Positions 23,418 through 30,289 of a stretch of DNA of 31,034 bases are shown here, in pieces. Numbering within the stretch: position 1 is the stretch's first letter; each line of letters opens with the position of its first letter. The stretch is from Candidatus Uhrbacteria bacterium (GTDB taxonomy: Bacteria; Patescibacteriota; Patescibacteriia; UBA9934; UBA11717), in assembly GCA_018701105.1 (NCBI GenBank), contig JABIWD010000039.1, positions 1 to 31,034 of the forward strand. The letters are read 5' to 3'. Under the pieces are notes generated by a model. That model was not told the DNA's origin and searched no databases. It saw only the letters and a list, made by a program, of their open reading frames with translations. Both the position numbers and the translations under genes were made by a program.

Positions 23418-26400
23418 CTAGGGGCAGCCGGTCGTCCTGTTCACCCGCACGATGGCGAACTTGTCTTCCCGCACGTCACCGCTGAACGCACTTGCGTAGC
23501 CGCCGCCACTGCACACGTAGACAGGATGGACAGCGCCCGTCGCTGTGAACATTCCCATGTACTGCCCAATGGTACCGGGCATCGGCGTAAGCAACACAAA
23601 GCGATTCGCGGTCTCGTTAGCGTCCAGGTACAACGACAAGCTCAACGTGATGGCCATGTCGTTCACGACCACCAGTGAGACGCCATAGTCCTCCCCAGGC
23701 ACCAAGCCACTCAACGCGATAACACGACACTGCGTGCTCACAGGAGAGTTGTAACCGGGCCCTGGAGAGTTCAGTGACTGCTCACCGGGCTGCCACAAGC
23801 CTGTCCCAGGATCGTAGCCTTCAGCCAGGTCGTAACTCTCGACCTGATTCGCCACGATCGTCATGCCCGAGGGCAGACCACCGTTGTAGTCCGCAGAGAT
23901 CTCGCTCGGCTCACCGTCGCAGACCGTCATGGACTGCGCTGACGAGTTCGTGTAGCTCTGCGTACCCGTGTAGTCGCAGTCCTCTTGGAAGTCGACCGTC
24001 CACGGATCGTCCACCCCTGCCGGGTTCGCGTAGTCCGCATCGTCGTCGCAGTCACCCTCACAGATGCGGTACAAGTCCGCATCGTCGTCCGCCTCATTGA
24101 GCGGAACCACGGTGTCACAGTCGTTGTCGACACCGTCGCAGAGCTCAGGGGCTCCCAGGTAGCTGGTCGGATCTGCATCGTCGCAGTCGCCGTCGCACAC
24201 GTACTCACCGTCGAGGTCACCATCGACCTCTCCGGTACTCACCAGGTCGTTCGCGCAATCGCTGTCGATTCCGTCGCAAACATCAGGCGCACCCAGGTAG
24301 ATGCTCGGGTCCGTGTCGTCGCAGTCGCCGTTGCAGATCTCCTGACCGTCCAGGTCGTCGTCGACCTCCGTGGTCGCCAGATCATTCAGGCAGTCGCTAT
24401 CCACGCCGTCGCAGAGCTCTGGAGCGCCTGGGTAGACGCTCGGATCCGAGTCGTTGCAGTCGCCGTCGCAGACAAGGAACAGGTCCCCATCCACATTCGC
24501 TTCGTTCGCCGGGACCACGAAATCGCAGTCATTGTCGACGCCGTCGCAAACCTCGGCGGCACCCAAGTAGCTGGTCGCATCTGCATCGTCACAGTCTCCT
24601 GCGCAGATTCGCTGACCATCCAGGTCCGCATCAGCCTCGTTGCCCGGAACCACAGTGTCACAGTCGTTGTCGACACCATCGCAGAGCTCGGAGGCACCCA
24701 AGTAGGTCGTGGCAGCCGCATCATCGCAGTCGCCGTCACAGACCATCTGACCGTCGACGTCGCCATCGACTTCGCCGCTTGCCACCAGGTCGTTCAGGCA
24801 GTCGCTATCGACTCCGTCACACGTATCAGGAGCGCCCGCGAAGGTCGTAGCCTCCGAGTCATCGCAGTCTCCTGCACAGATCATCTGCCCATCGAGGTCA
24901 CCATCGACCTCGTTTGCGGGAACCACGGTGTCGCAGTCGTTGTCGACCGCGTCACACAGCTCGGGCGCACCGGGGTAAGCGGTCGCGTCCGAGTCATCGC
25001 AGTCGCCGTCGCAGAGTCGGGACGAATCCCCATCCACGTCGGCCTCATTCGCGGGAACGGCGGCGTTGCAGTCATTGTCCACGCCGTCGCAGAGCTCGGG
25101 AGCTCCCAGGTAGGTCGTCACATCCCCATCGTCACAATCGCCTGCGCAGATTCGCTGACCATCCAGGTCGGCATCCGTCTCGTTCACGGGGGTCACCCCG
25201 TTGCAGTCGTTGTCTTCACCATCGCAGAGCTCGGGGGCTCCGTCGAAGATCGTGGGATTCGTGTCGTTGCAGTCACCCGCACACACCATCTGTCCGTCAA
25301 CATCGTTGTCGACTTCGAGCGCCGGCACCACGCTGTCGCAGTCGTTGTCCAGACCATCGCAGAGCTCCGTGGCTCCGGGGTAGACGCTCGCTTCCGAGTC
25401 GTCACAGTCTCCGTCGCAGAGCAGGACCAGGTCCAGATCTCCATCGACTTCACCTGCTGGAACTGCGCCATCGCAGTCGTTGTCCTCACCATCGCAGAGC
25501 TCAGGGGCTCCGACGAAGATCGTGATGACCGCATCGTTGCAGTCACCCGCGCACGGCGCTTGGCCGTCGAGGTCGCCGTCGAGCTCGTTCACCGGGACCG
25601 CACCGCTGCAGCCGTTGTCCACGCCGTCGCAGAGCTCCGTGGCTCCGCTAAAGGTCGTGGCAACTGCATCGTCGCAATCACCGGCACACACCATCTGTCC
25701 ATCAAGGTCACCATCGACCTCATCTGCCGGAACCGTGCCGTCGCAGTCGTTGTCGACCGCGTCGCAAAGCTCGGTGGCCCCTGGGTAGGAGCTCGCATCC
25801 GAGTCATCACAGTCGCCATCGCAGAGTCGGGACGAATCCAGATCTGCGTCAGCCTCATCCGCCGGAACCGCATTGTCGCAGTCGTTGTCCAGACCGTCGC
25901 AGAGCTCCTCGGCTCCATCGAAGATCGTGGCATCTGCGTCGTTGCAGTCGCCTTCGCAACCCATCTGGAAGTCGAAGTCGTCATCGGCTTCGTCTTCGGG
26001 CAGCTCAGCACCGCAGTCGTTGACAATGCCGTCGCACAACTCGGGGGCGCCTGGGTAGACGTCCGGGTTCGAGTCGTTGCAGTCGCCGTCGCAGAGCCGC
26101 TGTCCGTCGGAGTCCCCATCGGACTCGTCATCCGGCACCACCTTGTCGCAGTCGTTATCTGCACCATCGCAGAGTTCTTCCGCATTCAGGTAGCTCAGAG
26201 CATCCGTGTCGTCACAGTCGCCCGCGCAGACTCGCTGACCGTCGAGGTCCTCATCGGACTCATCTTCGGGCAGTTCGCCGTCGCAGTCGTTGAGGATGCC
26301 GTCGCAGAGCTCGGGGGCGCCTGGGTAGACGTCCGCGTTCGAGTCGTTGCAGTCGGTGTCGACGCTGTGACCGTCTCCGTCCAGATCTTCCGGACTCGTC

Positions 26401-26564
26401 GTGTCATCATCATCGTCATCGTCGTCGTCATCGTCGTCATCTCGAGCGACGATGTCGTCGTCATCCACAGCACCACCGATTTCCCAGCCAATTGGGTTCG
26501 GTCCGTCTTCCGCTGGGCAACCTGTGCCCACCAGAAGCATGCACAGCAAAATCCAGTACCTCAT
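23418..26564 (-). CDS. Large secreted lipoprotein with 17 MopE-type Cys/Asp metal-binding repeats
   Basis: 1048 aa from the ATG at 26564. This start is preferred to an upstream frame because AGAGGGAG lies at -8 and it begins a lipoprotein-like signal (MRYWILLCMLLVGTGC, Cys16, slightly atypical lipobox). A run of 13 Asp follows, then about 17 units of roughly 44-47 residues with the pattern GDCDDSDAT.YPGA.ELCDG.DNDCD and DGDLDGQ. These match the putative metal-binding MopE family, common in Myxococcota and other deltaproteobacterial groups. A roughly 194-residue beta-rich Cys-containing C-terminal domain (residues 855-1048) follows. Each repeat probably binds calcium or copper and is disulfide-linked. 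Strong G/C preference at third codon positions contrasts with the neighbouring glycan genes, suggesting transfer. Monocistronic. Confidence 0.9.
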   Translation of the reverse strand: MRYWILLCMLLVGTGCPAEDGPNPIGWEIGGAVDDDDIVARDDDDDDDDDDDDDTTSPEDLDGDGHSVDTDCNDSNADVYPGAPELCDGILNDCDGELPEDESDEDLDGQRVCAGDCDDTDALSYLNAEELCDGADNDCDKVVPDDESDGDSDGQRLCDGDCNDSNPDVYPGAPELCDGIVNDCGAELPEDEADDDFDFQMGCEGDCNDADATIFDGAEELCDGLDNDCDNAVPADEADADLDSSRLCDGDCDDSDASSYPGATELCDAVDNDCDGTVPADEVDGDLDGQMVCAGDCDDAVATTFSGATELCDGVDNGCSGAVPVNELDGDLDGQAPCAGDCNDAVITIFVGAPELCDGEDNDCDGAVPAGEVDGDLDLVLLCDGDCDDSEASVYPGATELCDGLDNDCDSVVPALEVDNDVDGQMVCAGDCNDTNPTIFDGAPELCDGEDNDCNGVTPVNETDADLDGQRICAGDCDDGDVTTYLGAPELCDGVDNDCNAAVPANEADVDGDSSRLCDGDCDDSDATAYPGAPELCDAVDNDCDTVVPANEVDGDLDGQMICAGDCDDSEATTFAGAPDTCDGVDSDCLNDLVASGEVDGDVDGQMVCDGDCDDAAATTYLGASELCDGVDNDCDTVVPGNEADADLDGQRICAGDCDDADATSYLGAAEVCDGVDNDCDFVVPANEANVDGDLFLVCDGDCNDSDPSVYPGAPELCDGVDSDCLNDLATTEVDDDLDGQEICNGDCDDTDPSIYLGAPDVCDGIDSDCANDLVSTGEVDGDLDGEYVCDGDCDDADPTSYLGAPELCDGVDNDCDTVVPLNEADDDADLYRICEGDCDDDADYANPAGVDDPWTVDFQEDCDYTGTQSYTNSSAQSMTVCDGEPSEISADYNGGLPSGMTIVANQVESYDLAEGYDPGTGLWQPGEQSLNSPGPGYNSPVSTQCRVIALSGLVPGEDYGVSLVVVNDMAITLSLSLYLDANETANRFVLLTPMPGTIGQYMGMFTATGAVHPVYVCSGGGYASAFSGDVREDKFAIVRVNRTTGCP
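24003..26387 (-). repeat. Minisatellite-like array encoding the MopE repeats
   Basis: Units of about 132-141 bp diverged from each other but with recurring blocks such as CTCTGCGACGG and GACAACGACTGCGA on the minus strand. Some units are near-identical and others have a longer CLNDL or CANDL variant (units 12, 15 and 16), which suggests expansion by unequal recombination. Confidence 0.8.
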
Positions 26565-26635
26565 GGTGTTCTCCCTCTCTTTTCCGTTGTTCTTCTCTAT
26601 TGTCAAGGAGCTTTATGATCCTCCCCCTATTGGGC

Positions 26636-26677
26636 ATCATAACATGTGAACTTACAGGGGAAAATCGATTTTGTCAA
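26636..26677 (-). promoter_or_regulatory. Promoter region of the MopE-repeat gene
   Basis: Minus strand: TTGACA (26677-26672), 17 bp, TAAGTT (26654-26649, weak), plus a separate extended -10 TGT-TATGAT (26641-26636). TTGACAAAATC is shared with the promoters of the next two genes. Confidence 0.5.
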
Positions 26678-26690
26678 TAAATATAGAAAT

Positions 26691-26720
26691 GAAAAAAAGA
26701 TAGGCATTTTAATGACTATC
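26691..26720 (-). terminator. Second intrinsic terminator upstream of the MopE-repeat promoter
   Basis: Minus strand: GATAG-T-CATT...AATG-C-CTATC followed by TTTTTTTC. It backs up the terminator at 26779 and insulates the MopE-repeat gene from the upstream gene. Confidence 0.6.
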
Positions 26721-26769
26721 ACTGTAGTTTCCGTATATTACTAAGTATTTTTCAAAACATAATGATTTA

Positions 26770-26803
26770 GACAAAACAACGCCCCGGATCAGATCCGAGG
26801 CGT
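26770..26803 (-). terminator. Intrinsic terminator of the Asp-repeat lipoprotein gene
   Basis: Minus strand: ACGCCTCGGATC-T-GATCCGGGGCGT (12-bp imperfect stem) followed by TGTTTTG. It lies about 40 nt after the stop codon. Confidence 0.8.
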
Positions 26804-26843
26804 CGCGTGAGTGAGGGTGACTAATGCCCTCTTGAAGTCAGAC

Positions 26844-27587
26844 CTAGCAGTCGTCCAGGGCGCTCGAGAGCACCCAGGGGTAGCTCAGACCCTCGTGGAT
26901 CCAGAAGCCGTTGCCCTGGTCGTCGACGTGGTAGTACGAGTAGTCGACGTCCGAGGACGCGCTGCACGTGTGCAGGTCGATGTAGTAGCCCCGCTCGGCC
27001 ACCGTGAGGCAACCGTTCTCGTCGCCGTCGAACGCGAAGCGCTGGACCGAGACGAACCACCCACCGGGACAGGCCACGGGGCCGGTCAGCGGCGGCTCGC
27101 TCGTCGCGTCGTCGTCGTCGCCCGTCGCGTCGTCGTCGTCGCCCGTCGCGTCGTCGTCGTCGCCCGTCGCGTCGTCGTCGTCGCCCGAGGCGTCGTCGTC
27201 GTCGCCCGAGGCGTCGTCGTCGTCGCCCGAGGCGTCGTCGTCGTCGCCGCCGTCGTCGTCACCGCACAGGTTCTCGTCGATGTCGACCAGCCAGAAGCTC
27301 GTCGGCGCCGTCTCGAACCAGATCTCGGTGTCGTCGTCGAACCAGCTCCAGGAGCTGTCGAGGCACACGCCGTAGTCGCGCCACACGACCTCATCGGGGT
27401 CGATGCAGCCGTTGACGTTGGCGTCGTCGATGTGCGTGATGACCCGGTCGACGCCGATGCCGTCGCACATGCCTTCCTCGACGTCCGCGCCGGTCAGCTC
27501 CCCGCCGGGAAGCTGCTCGTCGCAGCCGGTGAGGATCATCAGGGCGGCCACGATGGCCAGGGTCAGGTTCAGTCGGAAGCTCTTCAT
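26844..27587 (-). CDS. Lipoprotein with Asp-rich heptapeptide repeats
   Basis: 247 aa. MKSFRLNLTLAIVAALMILT then G-C22 is a textbook lipoprotein signal (lipobox LTGC). The N-terminal (23-100) and C-terminal (about 165-247) parts are compact and Cys/Trp/Tyr-rich. Both carry EF-hand-like acidic loops (DDANVNGCIDPDE, DGDENGCLTVAE) and look like duplicated versions of one domain. Between them lie seven DDDDA[ST]G heptads. Such Asp-rich spacers after a lipidated Cys are typical of deltaproteobacterial/myxococcal lipoproteins, and I know no CPR examples. GGAG lies 8 nt before the ATG. Very GC-rich codon use and its own promoter and terminator. Function unknown; probably calcium-dependent and surface-exposed. 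Confidence 0.85.
   Translation of the reverse strand: MKSFRLNLTLAIVAALMILTGCDEQLPGGELTGADVEEGMCDGIGVDRVITHIDDANVNGCIDPDEVVWRDYGVCLDSSWSWFDDDTEIWFETAPTSFWLVDIDENLCGDDDGGDDDDASGDDDDASGDDDDASGDDDDATGDDDDATGDDDDATGDDDDATSEPPLTGPVACPGGWFVSVQRFAFDGDENGCLTVAERGYYIDLHTCSASSDVDYSYYHVDDQGNGFWIHEGLSYPWVLSSALDDC
27100..27246 (-). repeat. Seven 21-bp tandem repeats
   Basis: The plus-strand unit is CCCGTCGCGTCGTCGTCGTC+G (first four copies) or CCCGAGGCG... (last three). Copies within each block are essentially identical, pointing to recent slippage or homogenisation, and the 21-bp length keeps the frame. Confidence 0.9.
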
Positions 27588-27696
27588 TCTTCGATCTCCA
27601 GGGTCGCGGGGTTCTAAGTCCGCTGTGTTTCTCGGGACCCACGCGGGGCCATCTGTCTCGATTCAATGCCCACCGCATTTCTCAATGGGACTTCGC

Positions 27697-27725
27697 AATA
27701 TAACACGAAAGTTGGATTTTGTCAA
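27697..27725 (-). promoter_or_regulatory. Strong sigma-70 type promoter of the Asp-repeat lipoprotein
   Basis: Minus strand: TTGACA (27725-27720), 17-bp spacer, TATATT (27702-27697). The leader of about 105 nt is GC-rich and ends in a Shine-Dalgarno site. Confidence 0.75.
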
Positions 27726-27751
27726 CCCCCTTCCGTGCATATTGACTATAT

Positions 27752-27768
27752 TTGGCTAATCTTAGTAG
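27752..27768 (+). repeat. 17-bp inverted repeat, left copy
   Basis: TTGGCTAATCTTAGTAG; its exact reverse complement is at 29569-29585. The pair encloses one gene with its promoter and terminator (1834 bp). Confidence 0.8.
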
Positions 27769-27811
27769 AAAAAAACCTCCCCACCGACACAGACGTGCCG
27801 ATGGGGGGCCG
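27769..27811 (-). terminator. Intrinsic terminator of the beta-barrel gene
   Basis: Minus strand: a GC-rich stem (CCCCCCATCGGCAC / GTGTCGGTGGGGAGG) followed by TTTTTTTC. It starts a few bases after the stop codon. Confidence 0.85.
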
Positions 27812-27818
27812 TAGAAAC

Positions 27819-29231
27819 CTACTGGTTGTTCTTGGGGGGCTTGCCGAAGCGCACGCCCCACCGGATACCGCCCACGAAACCACCCCGACTCTTCGGGGAG
27901 TTGATCCCATGGATCCCGACGTACGTGACGCCGGTGACGAGCCCTGCCGTCACGGTAATGGTCTGCGGACCAGCCACGTCCTTCGAGCCCTTCTTCGGGA
28001 GCTCGATGACCACGCCAGGCCGCAGGGCCAGGCGCAGACTCAGCGACTTGCTGAAGACGCCCTCTGCGGTTCGGCCGGTACCCAGGTGGTACCAGTCGAC
28101 GTTGATCCCCACGGAGCCGCCGAAGCGGAGCCAGGGGACCGCGGAGAACACGGCGTAGAACGCGTCGATGCGCGCTCCGATCGTTGCCCCGACCGCGTCG
28201 AAGTCGTACTGGGCGTTCACACCCGCCAACACGACGCCGCGAAGCGTCAGCCGGTCGGTGCGATACTCGTGCGCGGCTCCCAGGTGGAACCGGTGCGCGG
28301 GCTGGACGGACAAGAGCAGACCGCCAGGCAGGACTCCCTGCCAACGCTCGTACGAGAAGTCGTACCCCAACTCGAGGTAGAAGCGATTCCGCTCCTGGGC
28401 CAACTTCAGGCCCGCGACGTCCAACTCGACCGTCTCGATCCGACCCGTGAGCGCGATGACGTCTGCCTGGACGACACCGAGCTCGACCTCGAAACCGGCG
28501 ATCTTGCCGGCCGCCACGTTGTACTCGGTGGTCGCGGTCTGCAGGGTCGCCTTCGCGTCCCGCAGCTCGCGCGCGTCCGCACCTCGCGTCCGCACCATCG
28601 TGTCGTACGCCCGCTTGGCCTCCTTCATGTCGGCCTCGGCGCCCGCGGCGTCCCTCTGCAGCTTCTCGACCTCCGCCTTGGTGATCGGGTGGGTAACCCG
28701 GGTCACGGTCGGAAGCGAGGTGTGGCTCCAGAACACGGGGCTATCCCCGCGCAGGACCGTCGCGCCGAGGCGCTTGTGGTCCTTGAACTTGCCGCTGCCC
28801 TCGTAGCCGTACATGCCGGCTTCCGCCTGCACGAACCGGTTCTTGACCGGGTCCCAGACTCCGCCGAACAGGCCGACTCGCACCTCCCGACCGTACTTGT
28901 CGATCCGGTGGTGCGTGTTCTCGAGCTCACCCGCGTACTTCTGCTGATGAAACGTGTGCCCCTTCGGCATCGCTCCACACGCATCGGGGCTATCGCCCAC
29001 CTGCAACTGCAGCAGGTAGCAGACGCCCCAGTCGGGAGAGCATCCGTCGAGCGTGACCGTCGCTCCGGGCTGGACGCCCACGTTCATGCACGCGTCGTGC
29101 ACATCCGGGACTCCGTCGCCGTCGCTGTCCGTCCACGTTGTCGGTGCCGCTTCCGCGACGTTGATGTTTCCGATACCGACGGCCGAAGCCACCAGCATCA
29201 CGATGAGGGCGAGTGCCCAGTTGCTCTTCAT
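27819..29231 (-). CDS. Secreted coiled-coil protein with predicted outer-membrane beta-barrel
   Basis: 470 aa. Signal peptide 1-28 (cleavage VAEA-AP). A thrombospondin type 3-like calcium loop follows (DSDGDGVPDVHDAC, 35-48), then a Cys-containing domain and a heptad-rich coiled coil (about 185-280). The last roughly 190 residues alternate polar and hydrophobic in short strands with aromatic girdles (RNRFYLELGYDFSYERW, GLLLSVQPAHRFHLGAAHEY, GGIRWGVRFGK), as in outer-membrane barrels. This suits a Gram-negative envelope, not a CPR cell with one membrane. GGAGG lies 7 nt before the ATG. GC-rich codons. A long plus-strand frame over it is its shadow. Function unknown; possibly a surface adhesin or porin-like protein of the donor. 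Confidence 0.82.
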   Translation of the reverse strand: MKSNWALALIVMLVASAVGIGNINVAEAAPTTWTDSDGDGVPDVHDACMNVGVQPGATVTLDGCSPDWGVCYLLQLQVGDSPDACGAMPKGHTFHQQKYAGELENTHHRIDKYGREVRVGLFGGVWDPVKNRFVQAEAGMYGYEGSGKFKDHKRLGATVLRGDSPVFWSHTSLPTVTRVTHPITKAEVEKLQRDAAGAEADMKEAKRAYDTMVRTRGADARELRDAKATLQTATTEYNVAAGKIAGFEVELGVVQADVIALTGRIETVELDVAGLKLAQERNRFYLELGYDFSYERWQGVLPGGLLLSVQPAHRFHLGAAHEYRTDRLTLRGVVLAGVNAQYDFDAVGATIGARIDAFYAVFSAVPWLRFGGSVGINVDWYHLGTGRTAEGVFSKSLSLRLALRPGVVIELPKKGSKDVAGPQTITVTAGLVTGVTYVGIHGINSPKSRGGFVGGIRWGVRFGKPPKNNQ

Positions 29232-29399
29232 GTCTGCTGCCTCCGTAGGCTCGTGTTAAGCGAGCGTTGTGATTCGATCTATCAACTGAGGGGTCTCCTT
29301 TGGACCCTTTTGCGGCATGACAGTATTGAATCCAGGAGGGTGGACCAATACGTACCAAGCCACAAAAAAGTCGAAAACTGACTCCTTGTATGACGTCGC

Positions 29400-29428
29400 A
29401 CCATAACAGAAATATGCGATTCTGTCAA
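29400..29428 (-). promoter_or_regulatory. Strong sigma-70 type promoter of the beta-barrel gene
   Basis: Minus strand: TTGACA (29428-29423), 17-bp spacer, TATGGT (29405-29400). TTGACAGAATC nearly matches the two sister promoters. The leader is about 165 nt. Confidence 0.7.
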
Positions 29429-29458
29429 GTATAGCTGGTGATATTAAAAAACTGCTCG

Positions 29459-29509
29459 GTTGGCGAAACGCTTGCAGCAAGGAGGAGGTGCTACTAACAT
29501 TTCGCCAAC
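29459..29509. repeat. 10-bp perfect inverted repeat with 31-bp loop
   Basis: GTTGGCGAAA (29459-29468) and TTTCGCCAAC (29500-29509). A palindrome CTTGCAGCAAG is nested inside. TTTCGCC(TCC)AACTAA occurs again at 29519-29534. No gene; this is part of the 396-bp gap 29232-29627, which otherwise holds the barrel-gene leader and promoter. Confidence 0.6.
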
Positions 29510-29568
29510 TAAACAGTATTTCGCCTCCAACTAACGGAACCTTAACAAAGGCTATAAGTCCTGTCAAG

Positions 29569-29585
29569 CTACTAAGATTAGCCAA
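29569..29585 (+). repeat. 17-bp inverted repeat, right copy
   Basis: CTACTAAGATTAGCCAA, the exact reverse complement of 27752-27768. A TAT trinucleotide lies outside each copy, a weak hint of a target duplication. Confidence 0.8.
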
Positions 29586-29603
29586 TATTAGCGCTTTTGA
29601 ACC

Positions 29604-29629
29604 AAAAAACACCCTTTCGGGTGCTTTTT
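29604..29629. terminator. Bidirectional intrinsic terminator after the Wzz-like gene
   Basis: AAAAAACACCC-TTTC-GGGTGCTTTTT. On the minus strand it follows the Wzz-like stop directly and ends in TTTTTT. It marks the right edge of native sequence. Confidence 0.85.
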
Positions 29630-30272
29630 ATGAATGCATGAACTTTTTCCGCCTTATAACAGCTTCTGATCGGATCAGCACATAGGCTCCTCCAACCAAC
29701 GCACCCAGTATTAGGCCAATAAAGGCATTTGTTGGAATATTGGGTCTAACCGGGTATTTAGACACTAATGGGTCGTCCACGAGCCTTACCGATATATTTC
29801 CACCCGATGTGTATCGCCAACCTTGCTGTGTAAGCACGAAAGCAATTGCCTGTGATATCTGCTTTGCTTGCTCCGGCTCTTTATTGTAAGTGTCCACGCT
29901 CAACAAACCTGTACCACGTTCCACAGAAGTCCCAAGCATCCTGCGCCACACCTTGCGTCGCTTAGCCTCTTTTTCTTCCTCTGACGGAAACTGTGACTCG
30001 TCAATGTTGAACTGCGCACTAAGCACCTGATCAAAAAACGCTGTCGTAAATACGATAGTCGCAAGATCATCCGCAACTCTCTCCGCACTCCTGCTCGCAG
30101 TGTACGCATCAGCACTCACAGATTCTTGCGTGATCAACAACCGAGACGACGCACGATACTCAAGCGGACGGACAAAGCTCAAGGCAACTCCAAGCACAAC
30201 ACCAAAAACCGTAAACCACATGATGGTGGTCCAGTATCTAGATAGAACTCTTGCTGCTCTTGCTGTTGTCAT
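29628..30272 (-). CDS. Wzz-like chain-length/polysaccharide co-polymerase membrane protein
   Basis: 214 aa with two membrane helices, about 15-35 and 181-201. The first is followed by PLEYRASSRLLI, the usual start of the Wzz domain. The second is preceded by YPVRPNIPTN, the proline-rich motif of Wzz/BY-kinase-type proteins. The 140-residue periplasm-side loop is helical and charged. No kinase domain is attached. Such proteins set polymer length together with a Wzy-type enzyme, and a ligase-family gene lies on the other side of the island. A strong Shine-Dalgarno site (AAGGAGGA, 6-7 nt before the ATG) and a 17-bp gap tie it to the upstream PDZ gene. Confidence 0.85.
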   Translation of the reverse strand: MTTARAARVLSRYWTTIMWFTVFGVVLGVALSFVRPLEYRASSRLLITQESVSADAYTASRSAERVADDLATIVFTTAFFDQVLSAQFNIDESQFPSEEEKEAKRRKVWRRMLGTSVERGTGLLSVDTYNKEPEQAKQISQAIAFVLTQQGWRYTSGGNISVRLVDDPLVSKYPVRPNIPTNAFIGLILGALVGGAYVLIRSEAVIRRKKFMHS

Positions 30273-30289
30273 GATATTTCCTCCTTAAG

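Noticed and set aside
23985..26618. 877-aa plus-strand open frame over the MopE-repeat gene
   Set aside because: It is the antisense shadow of a regular GC-rich repeat array. The minus-strand frame has a signal peptide, ribosome site, conserved Cys/Asp pattern, promoter and terminator.
26811..27617. 268-aa plus-strand frame with Val/Ala/Arg repeats
   Set aside because: It is an antisense reading of the 21-bp repeats encoding the Asp heptads. The minus-strand lipoprotein is clearly the gene.
27666..29381. 571-aa plus-strand open frame over the beta-barrel gene
   Set aside because: It runs through the terminator and promoter of the minus-strand gene and has no recognisable domain. The minus-strand product has a signal peptide, calcium loop and barrel pattern.
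29459..29585. Integron attC-like sites separating gene cassettes
   Set aside because: The arms do not contain the GTTRRRY/RYYYAAC core pair, the three genes have their own promoters, and there is no integrase in the window.
29256..29612. 118-aa minus-strand frame in the gap before the beta-barrel gene
   Set aside because: Its start lies in a terminator hairpin and it crosses the promoter and inverted repeats. No domain or ribosome site.
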